Assembly (NCBI GenBank): GCA_028280445.1
Contig: JANQLU010000005.1
Span: 62,001 to 126,000 of the forward strand
Origin: Pirellulaceae bacterium
GTDB lineage: Bacteria > Planctomycetota > Planctomycetia > Pirellulales > Pirellulaceae
Direction of reading: 5' to 3'
DNA: 64,000 nt
Part shown: positions 46,393 through 53,997 of the stretch, piece after piece
Layout: the number at the start of each line of letters is the position of its first letter
How positions within the stretch are numbered: position 1 is the stretch's first letter
Program-made: the position numbers and the translations under genes
Notes under the pieces: generated by a model
The model's database searches: none
Seen by the model: the letters and a program-made list of their open reading frames with translations, nothing else
Told to the model about the DNA's origin: nothing

Positions 46393-46398
46393 TATACT
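46393..46398 (+). promoter_or_regulatory. Candidate -10 box (TATACT) upstream of the structured RNA
   Basis: TATACT differs from TATAAT at one base. A matching -35 is weak (TTTCAA at 46370-46375, 17-base spacer). It would start a transcript about 100 bases before the terminal stem at 46502. Confidence 0.35.
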
Positions 46399-46465
46399 CT
46401 GACTACATATCAAAGCGGCGTTTGCCTGGTATTGGTTAAAACGTACCGCAATAGGATCCCATTCA

Positions 46466-46497
46466 TGGTATAGCGTCGTTGCACGACGCTTACCATA
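46466..46497. repeat. Bulged palindrome ahead of the structured RNA
   Basis: ATGGTATAGCGTCG pairs with CGACGCTTACCAT across the loop TTGCA, with one bulged T. It ends five bases before the left terminal stem of the structured element. It could be a REP-like repeat or the first hairpin of the same RNA. Confidence 0.6.
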
Positions 46498-46501
46498 ACA
46501 T

Positions 46502-46694
46502 CCAAGAGAGGTCGATTTCGAGAGCAGACCACGAGTCTGTTATGTTTTGATGTCTTGCACGATCGGGGATACCTGTTGTTGCCGATTGGCGGATTCCGTC
46601 AGTCCGCGATTTCATCAACCGGTCGTCCACATCACAACATATCGAACAATGGTCGGGACTAAGATTCCTGATCATTGCCAAAGATCTCTCTTGG
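46502..46694 (+). ncRNA. Candidate retron-like msr-msd RNA
   Basis: Outer arms CCAAGAGAGGTC (46502-46513) and GATCTCTCTTGG (46683-46694) pair over 12 bp with one G-U, like retron a1/a2. Inside are three stems. A small hairpin CAGAC/GTCTG lies at 46525-46539. A long stem TATGTTTTGATGT (46541-46553) pairs with ACATCACAACATA (46629-46641) at 12 of 13 positions. It continues as ACGATCGG (46559-46566) with CCGGTCGT (46619-46626) and an apical GCGGATT/AGTCCGC hairpin (46589-46607). A third hairpin is CAATGGTC/GATCATTG (46647-46654, 46670-46677). It ends 57 bases before the SPFH gene. No branching guanosine can be assigned from sequence alone. An operon leader with another role is the main alternative. 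Confidence 0.6.
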
Positions 46695-46751
46695 CTAGTA
46701 AACAACCAGTTTCACACTGAACATATATGTTTCATCGAAAGGAGCGTTTCG

Positions 46752-47459
46752 ATGCCAAAATGGACAGTCTTTGAATTTCAACGTGGTTTGCTCTACGACC
46801 AGGGACGATTTGTCGAAGAGCTACCGCCAGGCCGGTATAAGTTCTGGCCCTGGAGTGGCAAAACCATCACGTTGGTCGACATGCGCGAGACAAGTCATAC
46901 CGTCGAAGGCCAGGAAATTTTGACTCAAGACAAAGTTGGAATTCGCGTCACCTTGATTGCGCAGTTCAAAATTGTCGATGCGCCCACGGCCATGCACAAA
47001 GTCGAAAATTTCGCATCACAACTCTATCAAGATCTTCAATTGACGCTGCGAGAATCGGTGACGACAAAATCGTTGGCCGAATTGATGGAAAACCGAGAAC
47101 CTTTGGCAGACGAAATTCAGCAACAGGTCACTTCGCGAGTTGCCGAATATGGCATCGAGTTAAAACGTGTTGGTGTCAAAGATATCGTTTTACCGGGCGC
47201 CGTACGATCCATCTTTTTTGCAGAAATGCAAGCCGATTTGCAAGGCAAAGCGGATCTTGTCGCTGCCCGGCATGAAACCGCGGCGGCCCGCGCTCGGGCC
47301 AACACCGCAAAAATGCTTCAGGAAAATCCAAATCTTGCCCGACTCCAGGAATTGGAACTCCTCAACAATCTGGCCACAAAATCCGGCAACGTCGTCGTGA
47401 TTCCTGGGATCGAAAGATTGTTTGCACCCAACGGCAAAGATTCATCGGATTCATCATGA
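46752..47459 (+). CDS. SPFH/Band-7 (slipin-like) protein without membrane anchor, paired with a reverse transcriptase
   Basis: 235 residues, preceded by AAAGGAG at 46738-46744. It begins directly with the SPFH fold (VFEFQRGLLYDQGRFVEELPPGRYKFWPW) instead of the hydrophobic hairpin of classical stomatins/slipins. It is therefore predicted soluble or peripheral. The core continues with LTQDKVGIRVTLIAQFKIVDAP and the YQDLQLTLRESVTTKSLAELMENREPLADEIQ block. A helical Ala/Arg-rich region (DLVAARHETAAARARANTAKMLQENP) and the closing strand NVVVIPGIERLF follow. SPFH proteins form large oligomeric cages on membranes. Its last four bases (ATGA) contain the start of the reverse transcriptase. The shared transcript makes it the likely effector or scaffold of that RT. 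Confidence 0.88.
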   Translation: MPKWTVFEFQRGLLYDQGRFVEELPPGRYKFWPWSGKTITLVDMRETSHTVEGQEILTQDKVGIRVTLIAQFKIVDAPTAMHKVENFASQLYQDLQLTLRESVTTKSLAELMENREPLADEIQQQVTSRVAEYGIELKRVGVKDIVLPGAVRSIFFAEMQADLQGKADLVAARHETAAARARANTAKMLQENPNLARLQELELLNNLATKSGNVVVIPGIERLFAPNGKDSSDSS

Positions 47460-48328
47460 GCCTGATTCATCATTCGTTTGAAAGCTGGCTTGGCAATCGA
47501 GACGAGCGTCAACAATTGTCAACGTTGAGCAAGCTGCTGGAAATCAGCCCACAGCAGACTCGTGAAATTACGAGCAATCGCCGACTCGGCTACCAAACCT
47601 ATCAAATTAAAAAACGACATGGATATGTTCGCGAAATATGCGCCCCAACGGGCGATCTGAAAAAACTCCAACGAAAACTACTGGCAAACTACTTCAGCAG
47701 CCTTTTGGTGCATTATTCTTGCTGTGCATTTCGCAAAGGAGTGACGATAAAAAATCACGCGCTGATTCATTCCTATTCCAGTTTCATACTGACGGTCGAC
47801 CTCAAGAATTTTTTTTCTTCGACGCGAACGTCGCGCGTTCAAAAATATTTTTCGGAGCAAGGTTGGTCTGGGCATGCACTTCAAGTACTGAAAAAACTCA
47901 CTTGTTATCGAGGAAGTTTACCGCAAGGTGCTCCGACCAGTCCGATCCTGAGCAATCTCGTCAACTATGAACTCGACGTGGCACTCCAGGACTTGGCGCA
48001 ACAGACTCGTGCAACCTACTCCCGCTATTGCGACGATTTGGCTTTTTCCTGGCAAACCGGCAACGAACCCGTGACATTCCGCAGCCAAGCCGAAGGGTTG
48101 CTAAATCGATTTGGTTATCAAGTTCAACGTGAAAAAGGTTGGAAAGTTCAAAAACTTTGCGATCGCCCCGAGTTGACAGGAATCAAAATCAAAAGTGGAT
48201 TCAATCTCGCACCTGCCGAAAAAACGACTAACGAAATCAAACGGTTGAAAAGAAAACGAAAAAAGTCAGACAAAGAGTATCAACGACTGGTTGGACTGTT
48301 GGCTTTTAAGAAGTTTCTCAAACATTGA
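47456..48328 (+). CDS. Retron-type reverse transcriptase
   Basis: 290 residues, RT domain only, with no maturase, HNH or integrase part. Motif X-like NHALIH (100-105) precedes motif A, FILTVDLKNFF (Asp115). Motif B is RGSLPQGAPTSPILSN (152-167), and motif C is YCDD (191-194) in the retron-like context RYCDDLAFS. Nearly all relatives have YADD or YxDD with Ala. A LTG triplet (240-242) occupies the place of the retron VTG. The C-terminus is a basic Lys/Arg helix (262-275), suitable for RNA binding. The start overlaps the SPFH gene by 4 nt, and the structured RNA at 46502-46694 lies upstream of both. A group II intron is unlikely. Confidence 0.92.
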   Translation: MSLIHHSFESWLGNRDERQQLSTLSKLLEISPQQTREITSNRRLGYQTYQIKKRHGYVREICAPTGDLKKLQRKLLANYFSSLLVHYSCCAFRKGVTIKNHALIHSYSSFILTVDLKNFFSSTRTSRVQKYFSEQGWSGHALQVLKKLTCYRGSLPQGAPTSPILSNLVNYELDVALQDLAQQTRATYSRYCDDLAFSWQTGNEPVTFRSQAEGLLNRFGYQVQREKGWKVQKLCDRPELTGIKIKSGFNLAPAEKTTNEIKRLKRKRKKSDKEYQRLVGLLAFKKFLKH

Positions 48329-48402
48329 TGGCTGTGAACATGGAACGTTCAAACCACAGAGAATGAACTGTGTTCTGCAGCCGAAAACGAGCGTTCGTTC
48401 GG

Positions 48403-48513
48403 GTGCTACTGGCTCTGCTAGTGCACGGTTCAAAACCACTACAACAACTTCATAAATTGAATAGATTTGTTTTCTACCAATAAAAACGCAATCACTGGCA
48501 GAGCCAGTGGCAC
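48403..48513. repeat. Inverted repeat (GGTGCTACTGGCTCTGC / GGCAGAGCCAGTGGCACC)
   Basis: GGTGCTACTGGCTCTGCTAG near 48403 and CACTGGCAGAGCCAGTGGCA ending near 48513 are imperfect inverse complements around an AT-rich 70-base centre. It lies between the RT gene and the convergent sulfatase. Confidence 0.7.
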
Positions 48514-48535
48514 CCTAACGCTTCTTAATATCCAA

Positions 48536-50086
48536 TCAATCTTGTTTTGAAGCGTTGGCCCCTTTTGGCGCTTTGGGCCACGGTGTTTCGCCAGGCGCCC
48601 AAGTCTTCGGCTGTTTGGCGCGCACGGCCTGAATGTGTTTTTTTAACCAGTCGGGAACATTTTTATTTTCGTTCAGGCCATAGACGTACGGCAACGGAGG
48701 GTCCATCAGCAACGGTTTTTCACCTAGCGGCGGTCTTTCCCGTCCCACCTTGGCTAATCGTTCTGAAAGTTTTTTCACGATATCCGGATGTTTGCTGGCA
48801 ACATCCGTTTTCTCATAAGGATCATTTTTGATATCAAACAGCATTTTGCCCATCAATTTAAAATTGCCTTTGCGAATCGTCGGCAAACGAACACTCCCTT
48901 TCACTTCGAAGATGATCTCATCGCGACGACTCGGTTTTCCAACAAACAACATGTCGGTCATATCGATTGCATCGACTTTGGTTTTTTGTTGGTGCTGACC
49001 GCCTGCCAAAGTAATAAACGTTGAATACCAATCGGTGACAAACATCATGCCGTCGCTGCTCGACGCCGCCTTGATTTTGCCAGGCCAACGCACCAGGCAT
49101 GGAACTCGGACACCGCCTTCGAAAGTCGTGTTTTTCGTACCGCGATACGGTTTGCTCATCGATTCGAGTACCGGACCATTGTCATTGGTAAAAACAACTA
49201 GCGTGTTGTCGGCAAAGCCGTTGTCTTTGATTGCTCGCAAAATTTTTCCCACGGCATCGTCGAGCGATTTTAACATCGCATCGCGGATTGCCAGTTTGTC
49301 GTTTTTGTCACCTTTGAAATTGGGCGGCAAATCCAGCGGGCCATGCACCGCATTAAAAGGTACGTAGAGAAAAAACGGCTTGTCTTTTTTTTGTGCAGCA
49401 ATCACACGTGCCGCTTCGGCGGCAAACAAATCAGTGGCATAACCGTCTTCCTTCAGAGGTTTTTGATTGCGGTGCCAGTCGTAAACAGCAAACCTCGCTG
49501 GTGCATTGTGAACAATGCTTTTGGTGTAGTAATCGATGCCCCAAGCGTAATGCCCATACTGGTGCATAAAGCCTTGCGCCATTGGCAAATGTTCGGGCAG
49601 CCATTCTCCACAGTGCCATTTACCAACAATAGCCGTCGCGTATCCCGCTTGTTTAAGCGCTTCGGCGATCGTCCGCTCTTCCGTTGGCAGCGCGTGAATG
49701 CGTCGTGTTGGCTCGCCGCGTTTGTTGTGTGCCAAAGTTAGCCCGAGTGCCTTGAGATAACTCGGTTTGCCAAAATCTTCCGAACGCCAATCCATCCAAT
49801 TTCGAAACGCGTAACGCCCAGTCAAAAATGCGCCACGAGTCGGCGCGCAAACCGAATGCGAATAATAGTGCGTCAACTGAACGCTTTGCGACGCAAGCCG
49901 GTCGATATTCGGGGTCAGTTCTTTTTTGCCGCCATTAAATCCCGGTTGGTTCCATCCCATATCGTCAGCCAGGATAAAAACGATATTTGGACGGCTACCT
50001 TTGAGCTCATCAGCCCCGACCGGTTTCGCGATAACTGCAACGAAAACAAAGACGGAAAAAAGGATCTGGTAAAAACTGGTTTGCAT
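48536..50086 (-). CDS. Secreted Cys-type sulfatase (arylsulfatase A-like)
   Basis: 516 residues from the ATG at 50086, which opens a clean signal peptide (to VGADELKG). The formylglycine motif is VCAPTRGAFLTGR with Cys80. Asp41/Asp42 in ILADDMGWN and the VFTNDNGPV site complete the metal centre. The KWHCGEWLPEHLP loop and the LFNVK-like C-terminal KLMGKMLFDIKNDPYEKTDVA are standard. It is a different subfamily from the sulfatase at 44732. An earlier in-frame ATG at 50104 is possible but would spoil the signal peptide. Confidence 0.93.
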   Translation of the reverse strand: MQTSFYQILFSVFVFVAVIAKPVGADELKGSRPNIVFILADDMGWNQPGFNGGKKELTPNIDRLASQSVQLTHYYSHSVCAPTRGAFLTGRYAFRNWMDWRSEDFGKPSYLKALGLTLAHNKRGEPTRRIHALPTEERTIAEALKQAGYATAIVGKWHCGEWLPEHLPMAQGFMHQYGHYAWGIDYYTKSIVHNAPARFAVYDWHRNQKPLKEDGYATDLFAAEAARVIAAQKKDKPFFLYVPFNAVHGPLDLPPNFKGDKNDKLAIRDAMLKSLDDAVGKILRAIKDNGFADNTLVVFTNDNGPVLESMSKPYRGTKNTTFEGGVRVPCLVRWPGKIKAASSSDGMMFVTDWYSTFITLAGGQHQQKTKVDAIDMTDMLFVGKPSRRDEIIFEVKGSVRLPTIRKGNFKLMGKMLFDIKNDPYEKTDVASKHPDIVKKLSERLAKVGRERPPLGEKPLLMDPPLPYVYGLNENKNVPDWLKKHIQAVRAKQPKTWAPGETPWPKAPKGANASKQD

Positions 50087-50441
50087 ATCATGTTCCAGAC
50101 GCATGAGTTGGAATTCGTTCAAACCACTATTTTAGCTGAACCGCACATCGCTGAAATCTGACTACATCAATCACGCTAAAATTTCGTAAAAGTTTTTCAG
50201 CGTCAAATGAAAGGAATTGGAAACATCAACCATATATAGTATTGGGGAAGCCTGTTCGGGCGCCCGTGAATCAACATTTGCTTCGCTTTCCCCGCAACAA
50301 CTTGTTAAAAATTCCTAAGATGCTTGACGGTCGGTAATAAGATTAAAAAAATAGACGCGAGCGAAAAATTAAGTTGACAAAATGACCAATTGTCGTCGTA
50401 CGCTACGATCGACTCACTGGTTCTAACAGAAGTAATTCACC
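50087..50441. other. Intergenic region with a hairpin-forming segment
   Basis: About 355 bases between divergent sulfatase and protease genes, no gene. A structured segment at 50245-50294 has GGGGAAGC/GCTTTCCCC ends (one bulge) enclosing the palindrome CGGGCGCCCG. It may be a leader hairpin, but nothing identifies its role. Confidence 0.5.
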
Positions 50442-51542
50442 ATGCCTCAATCTCTCAAAACATGGCTGATTTTATCTTTGCTGGTCATGTTCACGGTATC
50501 GACTCAATCGCGGGCGCAGCAAAACGGCAAATCAAAACGCCATGAAACGCGCAAGCCGGCATACCGTTTGAAATCGGACCTCAAAAACAATGCGGTCCAC
50601 GTGGTGAACTATGTCAAAAATGGAAATAAAACAGGCGCTGGAGTGTATCTCGGCGATGGCTATATGGTCACGGCCGATCATGTGATGGGCGAAGAAAACG
50701 TCGCCGCATTCTTTTGCATCTTGCACAACAAAAGCGGAGAATTGTGGGACGCCAAAAGCTATCCCAAACAACAGGACCATATTTTTTACAAACTCAAACG
50801 TGGCGCCAGTGGTCGGGTTGTTGCCCGATCAAAATCCAAAGACCTGGCAATTATTAAATTGAACTGGCGACCGGAAGGGCTGAAACCCATCAAGCTTTGT
50901 GATACGCCGCCAAAAGTTGATGATCCACTGTACTTCATCGGTAGCCCTTCGGGCAGAAAACCAGGCACCATTGGCGTTGGACTTTTGAAAACTTATGGGT
51001 ACAGCACCTGGACCTACAAAAGCGGACTGCGCTTGAGTGCCTATCGATTCAAGTTTGACGGCCATTCGTTCAATGGCAACAGCGGTGGGCCCGTTGTGAA
51101 TCAAAATGGTGAACTGGTTGGAGTTGTTTCCGGCGGCTCTGACTCTTACGGCTATGGAATTGCAATTGCCGCCCGAGAAATCGTCGCGCTTCGTAAAACC
51201 ATCAATTCCCGTAACGCGTTTAGTATTACAAATCGAACACGCTCCACGATCAAATTTCGCTTGAAATTTCCGGGGGATAAGCAGTGGAAACAATATTCAC
51301 TCAAGGCAGGTTACTATAACGTGTGGTGGCATTCCTCGGGCGATACGAAGCCACGGATCAAATTCGATTGTTCATTTGAATCTGGTTATCAGGAAAAATT
51401 GTATACGCTCAGCACCAACAAACTGACCTTTGGCCAAAACGCGAAACTGGTCCACAAACCAAAAGAGTCTGGAGACTATCTCGTCGCCAGACCCTACCGT
51501 TTTACAAGTGTCGATGGTGGAATCGAGCTGTACAAAGATTAG
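50442..51542 (+). CDS. Secreted trypsin-like serine protease with unknown C-terminal domain
   Basis: 366 residues with a signal peptide ending near SRAQ. The triad is His80 in VTADHVM, Asp134 in KDLAIIKL and Ser214 in NGNSGGPVV. The last 110 residues (NRTRSTIKFRLKFPGDKQWKQY... KPRIKFDCSF... EKLYTLSTNKL) form a beta-rich domain not shared with the protease at 1696. It is of the same S1C branch, without PDZ. The gene is monocistronic and convergent with the NHL gene. Confidence 0.85.
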   Translation: MPQSLKTWLILSLLVMFTVSTQSRAQQNGKSKRHETRKPAYRLKSDLKNNAVHVVNYVKNGNKTGAGVYLGDGYMVTADHVMGEENVAAFFCILHNKSGELWDAKSYPKQQDHIFYKLKRGASGRVVARSKSKDLAIIKLNWRPEGLKPIKLCDTPPKVDDPLYFIGSPSGRKPGTIGVGLLKTYGYSTWTYKSGLRLSAYRFKFDGHSFNGNSGGPVVNQNGELVGVVSGGSDSYGYGIAIAAREIVALRKTINSRNAFSITNRTRSTIKFRLKFPGDKQWKQYSLKAGYYNVWWHSSGDTKPRIKFDCSFESGYQEKLYTLSTNKLTFGQNAKLVHKPKESGDYLVARPYRFTSVDGGIELYKD

Positions 51543-51604
51543 ATTCGACGATAATGCCAGATCCTGCAATTTCCAGGATCTAGTGTCGAAATCGTGGGCG
51601 CAAT

Positions 51605-52720
51605 CTAGTCCACTTTTTCCAATTTCGTAACGCGTCCGCCAGCCACCCATTCGGCGACATAAATATTGCCATCGGCATCAAAGCAAGCGTCGTGAGGATG
51701 AACAAATTTTTCGTCTTGCCATTTTTTCGAATCGCGACGAATCGTCATCCTGGAATCGGCATTGATTCGTTTACTGTCATCGCCGAGTTGAGCCACAACT
51801 TTGTTGTCTTTGCCTAGCAGGGAAATACGTCCTTTGAGTTCCGGCACCAACAATAAATCACCTCGCGAATCGATGTTTGCTGGCAAGCCAAAACCTGCTT
51901 GAGTTCGCAGGTATTTGAAATTCATGTCGAAAAACTGCAACGTGTTTCGCGCGCGGTCGGTGACCACGATTTCAGGTTTCTCTTTATTGCGTCGATCGAT
52001 CCAAATTCCATGAGATGTTTGAAAACACCCTTCGCCTTTTCTGGGATTTGACCGGGGAGCCGGTCCGCCAAAACAACTGACCCAGTTCGCGTCTTTGTCA
52101 TATCGGTGAATGAAATACGAACCATAGCCGTCCGCCAACAAAAACCCGCCGTCGTCCATAAAAGCGAAATTAGTTGGCATGAATCGATTGCGGCCCCATT
52201 GGCGTTGCCGATTTTTGTCCTCACCTTTGGCATATTTTCCGGACTCCATTGGCGCGTGTTTGAGCCAGACGACTTCTCCTCGGAGCGTCATTTTGGCAAA
52301 ACTTTTAACTTGTTGATAAGCACAAACGTAGAGAAACTCTTCCTTTCCTTCCTTACGGACTTCGATACCGTGGCCTCCTCCCTGAAACTGACCGCCAAAT
52401 GCGCGTACGAATTTTCCCGCCGCATCAAATACGAAAATCGACGGATGATCTTTTCTGTTGGCCTGTCCCTCGTGAATGACGTAGATCAATCCAGAACTGT
52501 CAACGGCGACGTTGTGGGTGGTCTGCCACGAGAATTTCTCAGGCAGTTGCGCCCAGCGATGATTGAATTTGTATTTGTACTCGCCCGACCCGAGAGTTTC
52601 CGTACGCCGCGTTCGACTCGCTGTGAGCACGGTCGGGATTGCGAGGGTTGAAACGCCAGTAGCGGCAGCAGCAACACAAAACTTGCGGCGTGAAACCGCT
52701 TGCGAAAATTGATCAGACAT
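51605..52720 (-). CDS. Tat-exported NHL-repeat (six-bladed beta-propeller) protein
   Basis: 371 residues from the ATG at 52720. A Tat signal SRRKFCVAAAATGVSTLAIP is followed by blades of the NHL type: NVAVDSSGLIYVIHEGQ, HGIEVRKEG, TNFAFMDDGGFLLADGYGSYFIHRYD, HGIWIDRRNKEKPEIVVTDR and VHPHDACFDADGNIYVAEWVAGG. The pattern resembles peptidylglycine-lyase-type propellers widely found in planctomycetes, but the enzymatic residues cannot be judged. A binding role outside the cytoplasm is likely. Confidence 0.85.
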   Translation of the reverse strand: MSDQFSQAVSRRKFCVAAAATGVSTLAIPTVLTASRTRRTETLGSGEYKYKFNHRWAQLPEKFSWQTTHNVAVDSSGLIYVIHEGQANRKDHPSIFVFDAAGKFVRAFGGQFQGGGHGIEVRKEGKEEFLYVCAYQQVKSFAKMTLRGEVVWLKHAPMESGKYAKGEDKNRQRQWGRNRFMPTNFAFMDDGGFLLADGYGSYFIHRYDKDANWVSCFGGPAPRSNPRKGEGCFQTSHGIWIDRRNKEKPEIVVTDRARNTLQFFDMNFKYLRTQAGFGLPANIDSRGDLLLVPELKGRISLLGKDNKVVAQLGDDSKRINADSRMTIRRDSKKWQDEKFVHPHDACFDADGNIYVAEWVAGGRVTKLEKVD

Positions 52721-52914
52721 TTTTTTTGACACTTTTTCTAAATCTGAAAATAAAGCCAACACTTGACGCATTTTAACCCGTGCTGTGTGAAAGATGCGAG
52801 CAAGCATTTCAGCAAAAATTGTTTTTACAGGTGTGAACCAAAACGCGGACAACTCGTCTATACATCAGACAAAACAATACAACATCCTTTTAAACAAGGA
52901 CTTTGATTTCAAAA

Positions 52915-53121
52915 ATGATGTCTTTACAGCCAAGTTCGAATTCGATGCCGAGATCGTTGATGTTTCATCGCGATTTCGATTTATTGCTCGGCAAATCCGG
53001 CATATCCGGCTTTGCATCGGTGAGCGGTATGCATCCAGGTCACGATTTCAAAACGATTGCCGCCACGACCGGTTCGGTCGTCAAACGGAATTATCGTTTT
53101 GAGATTCTCGCGATCGAGTGA
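52915..53121 (+). CDS. Small hypothetical protein upstream of the tRNA array
   Basis: 68 residues with host-like codon choice and a compact ending (ISGFASVSGMHPGHDFKTIAATTGSVVKRNYRFEILAIE). This looks more like a real protein than random frame. An intrinsic terminator follows 34 bases after the stop. The ATG at 52915 or 52918 is used. AAGGA lies a little too far upstream, and a TTG at 52903 is the alternative start. No family is recognised. A competing frame (52794-53102) is considered a shadow. Confidence 0.5.
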   Translation: MMSLQPSSNSMPRSLMFHRDFDLLLGKSGISGFASVSGMHPGHDFKTIAATTGSVVKRNYRFEILAIE

Positions 53122-53154
53122 CACTTGGCTGATTCTGAAAGTAGATTTCTGATC

Positions 53155-53185
53155 ACCCGGTGTCAAAAAAACATCGGGTTTTTTT
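53155..53185 (+). terminator. Intrinsic terminator between the small gene and the tRNA array
   Basis: ACCCGGTG (53155-53162) pairs with CATCGGGT (53172-53179), one G-U, followed by seven T. It separates the upstream gene from the tRNA array. Confidence 0.85.
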
Positions 53186-53225
53186 GTGGAATTTCTGTTC
53201 TGCAAAATGCCCAACAAAAAAATTT

Positions 53226-53297
53226 GGTTCGGTAGCTTAGACGGTAAAGCGTCCGGTTGAAGCCCGGAAGACAAGGATTCGAGCGCCTTCTGAACCA
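53226..53297 (+). tRNA. tRNA-Phe(GAA)
   Basis: Acceptor GGTTCGG/CTGAACC, discriminator A, anticodon stem TCCGG/CCGGA with GAA at 53259-53261. The T stem has an A-G opposition at 53-61, where G-C is nearly invariant. There is no encoded CCA. It is the first gene of the array. Confidence 0.9.
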
Positions 53298-53299
53298 CT

Positions 53300-53357
53300 G
53301 GAGGATCGCGGTGCGCGATGGCGGTGAAAACATTCGCGCCGATCGCACCCGCACCTC
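53300..53357. other. Long imperfect hairpin between tRNA-Phe and tRNA-Glu
   Basis: GAGG...GCGGTGCG...CGAT on the left pairs with ATCG...CGCACCCGC...CCTC on the right, around a GTGAAAACA tip. It has no tRNA features. It could be a processing signal or a spacer palindrome. Confidence 0.5.
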
Positions 53358-53364
53358 ACCACAA

Positions 53365-53436
53365 GCCTCGTTCTTCTAGTGGTTAGGATGCTGGGCTTTC
53401 AATCCGGCGGCAGGGGTTCGAACCCCCTACGAGGTA
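53365..53436 (+). tRNA. tRNA-Glu(TTC)
   Basis: Acceptor GCCTCGT/ACGAGGT with G-U first pair, discriminator A. The anticodon loop CTTTCAA gives TTC. T arm AGGGG-TTCGAAC-CCCCT. CCA is not encoded. Confidence 0.92.
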
Positions 53437-53511
53437 CTTTTTAGTTTTTTACTTTTACTTTTTTACTTTCAGAAAATTGGGGGAGTCGTTCACAGGCATT
53501 TGGATTTTTAT

Positions 53512-53584
53512 CGTGTCGAGGAGCAGATGGGAGCTCGCGTGTTTTGGGAACACGAGGTTGCGGGTTCGACCCCCGCGGACACGA
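53512..53584 (+). tRNA. tRNA-Pro(TGG)
   Basis: Acceptor CGTGTCG/GGACACG with C1-G72 typical of Pro and a G-G mismatch at 7-66. Anticodon stem CGTGT/ACACG, loop TTTGGGA. Discriminator A, no CCA. Confidence 0.92.
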
Positions 53585-53604
53585 CTTGAATTTTTTAAAT
53601 AAAA

Positions 53605-53676
53605 GGTCGTCGAGGGCTGGTCGCCCAAATTCGGCTGATAACCGAGTTGCGTCAAGTTCGATTCTTGAGGCGACCA
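53605..53676 (+). tRNA. tRNA-Ile(GAT)
   Basis: Acceptor GGTCGTC/GGCGACC, T arm TCAAG-TTCGATT-CTTGA, anticodon loop CTGATAA. The D loop is unusually short (GGG/CCC stem with a seven-base loop). Discriminator A, no CCA. Confidence 0.9.
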
Positions 53677-53812
53677 CTTTTTTTGAGAGTAGGTAATAGG
53701 TTTAGGTTGTCGATCGACCTTGAACGACCTGCACGAAAAACACTGATCACCGAAAGGAACTGGCAATGGTTTTATTGCAACGTTTGAAACATGGACACTC
53801 GACTTGTTTTCC

Positions 53813-53886
53813 GAGGTCGTGGTGTCAACGGTTAGCACAGCTGACTTTTAATCAGCACGGTGGGGGTTCGAATCCCTCCGGCCTCA
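53813..53886 (+). tRNA. tRNA-Lys(TTT)
   Basis: Acceptor GAGGTCG/CGGCCTC, anticodon stem GCTGA/TCAGC with loop CTTTTAA, T arm GGGGG-TTCGAAT-CCCTC. Discriminator A, no CCA. Confidence 0.93.
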
Positions 53887-53997
53887 TTTTAGGTAGTAGG
53901 TCATAGCAGGTAGGTGATAGGGAGCAGATAAGCGGAGTAGATAAGCGAGGTGAAGAAACAGGTAATCGCAAATTGATGGCAGAAAAGAATTGAGCAT

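Larger units (their letters stand above)
46217..46751. other. Intergenic region hosting a structured RNA locus upstream of the SPFH/RT operon
   Basis: About 535 bases with no protein gene. It holds a promoter-like TATACT (46393-46398), a bulged palindrome (46466-46497), the structured element 46502-46694 and the ribosome-binding site GGAG at 46741-46744. Confidence 0.7.

Noticed and set aside
47456..48328. Group II intron maturase
   Set aside because: Only the RT domain is present, with no maturase/X or endonuclease domains, and no intron RNA domain V/VI hairpin follows. The overlap with a protein gene also argues against it.
53298..53364. Additional tRNA gene between Phe and Glu
   Set aside because: It has no T-arm consensus and no anticodon arm. 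It is a simple long hairpin.
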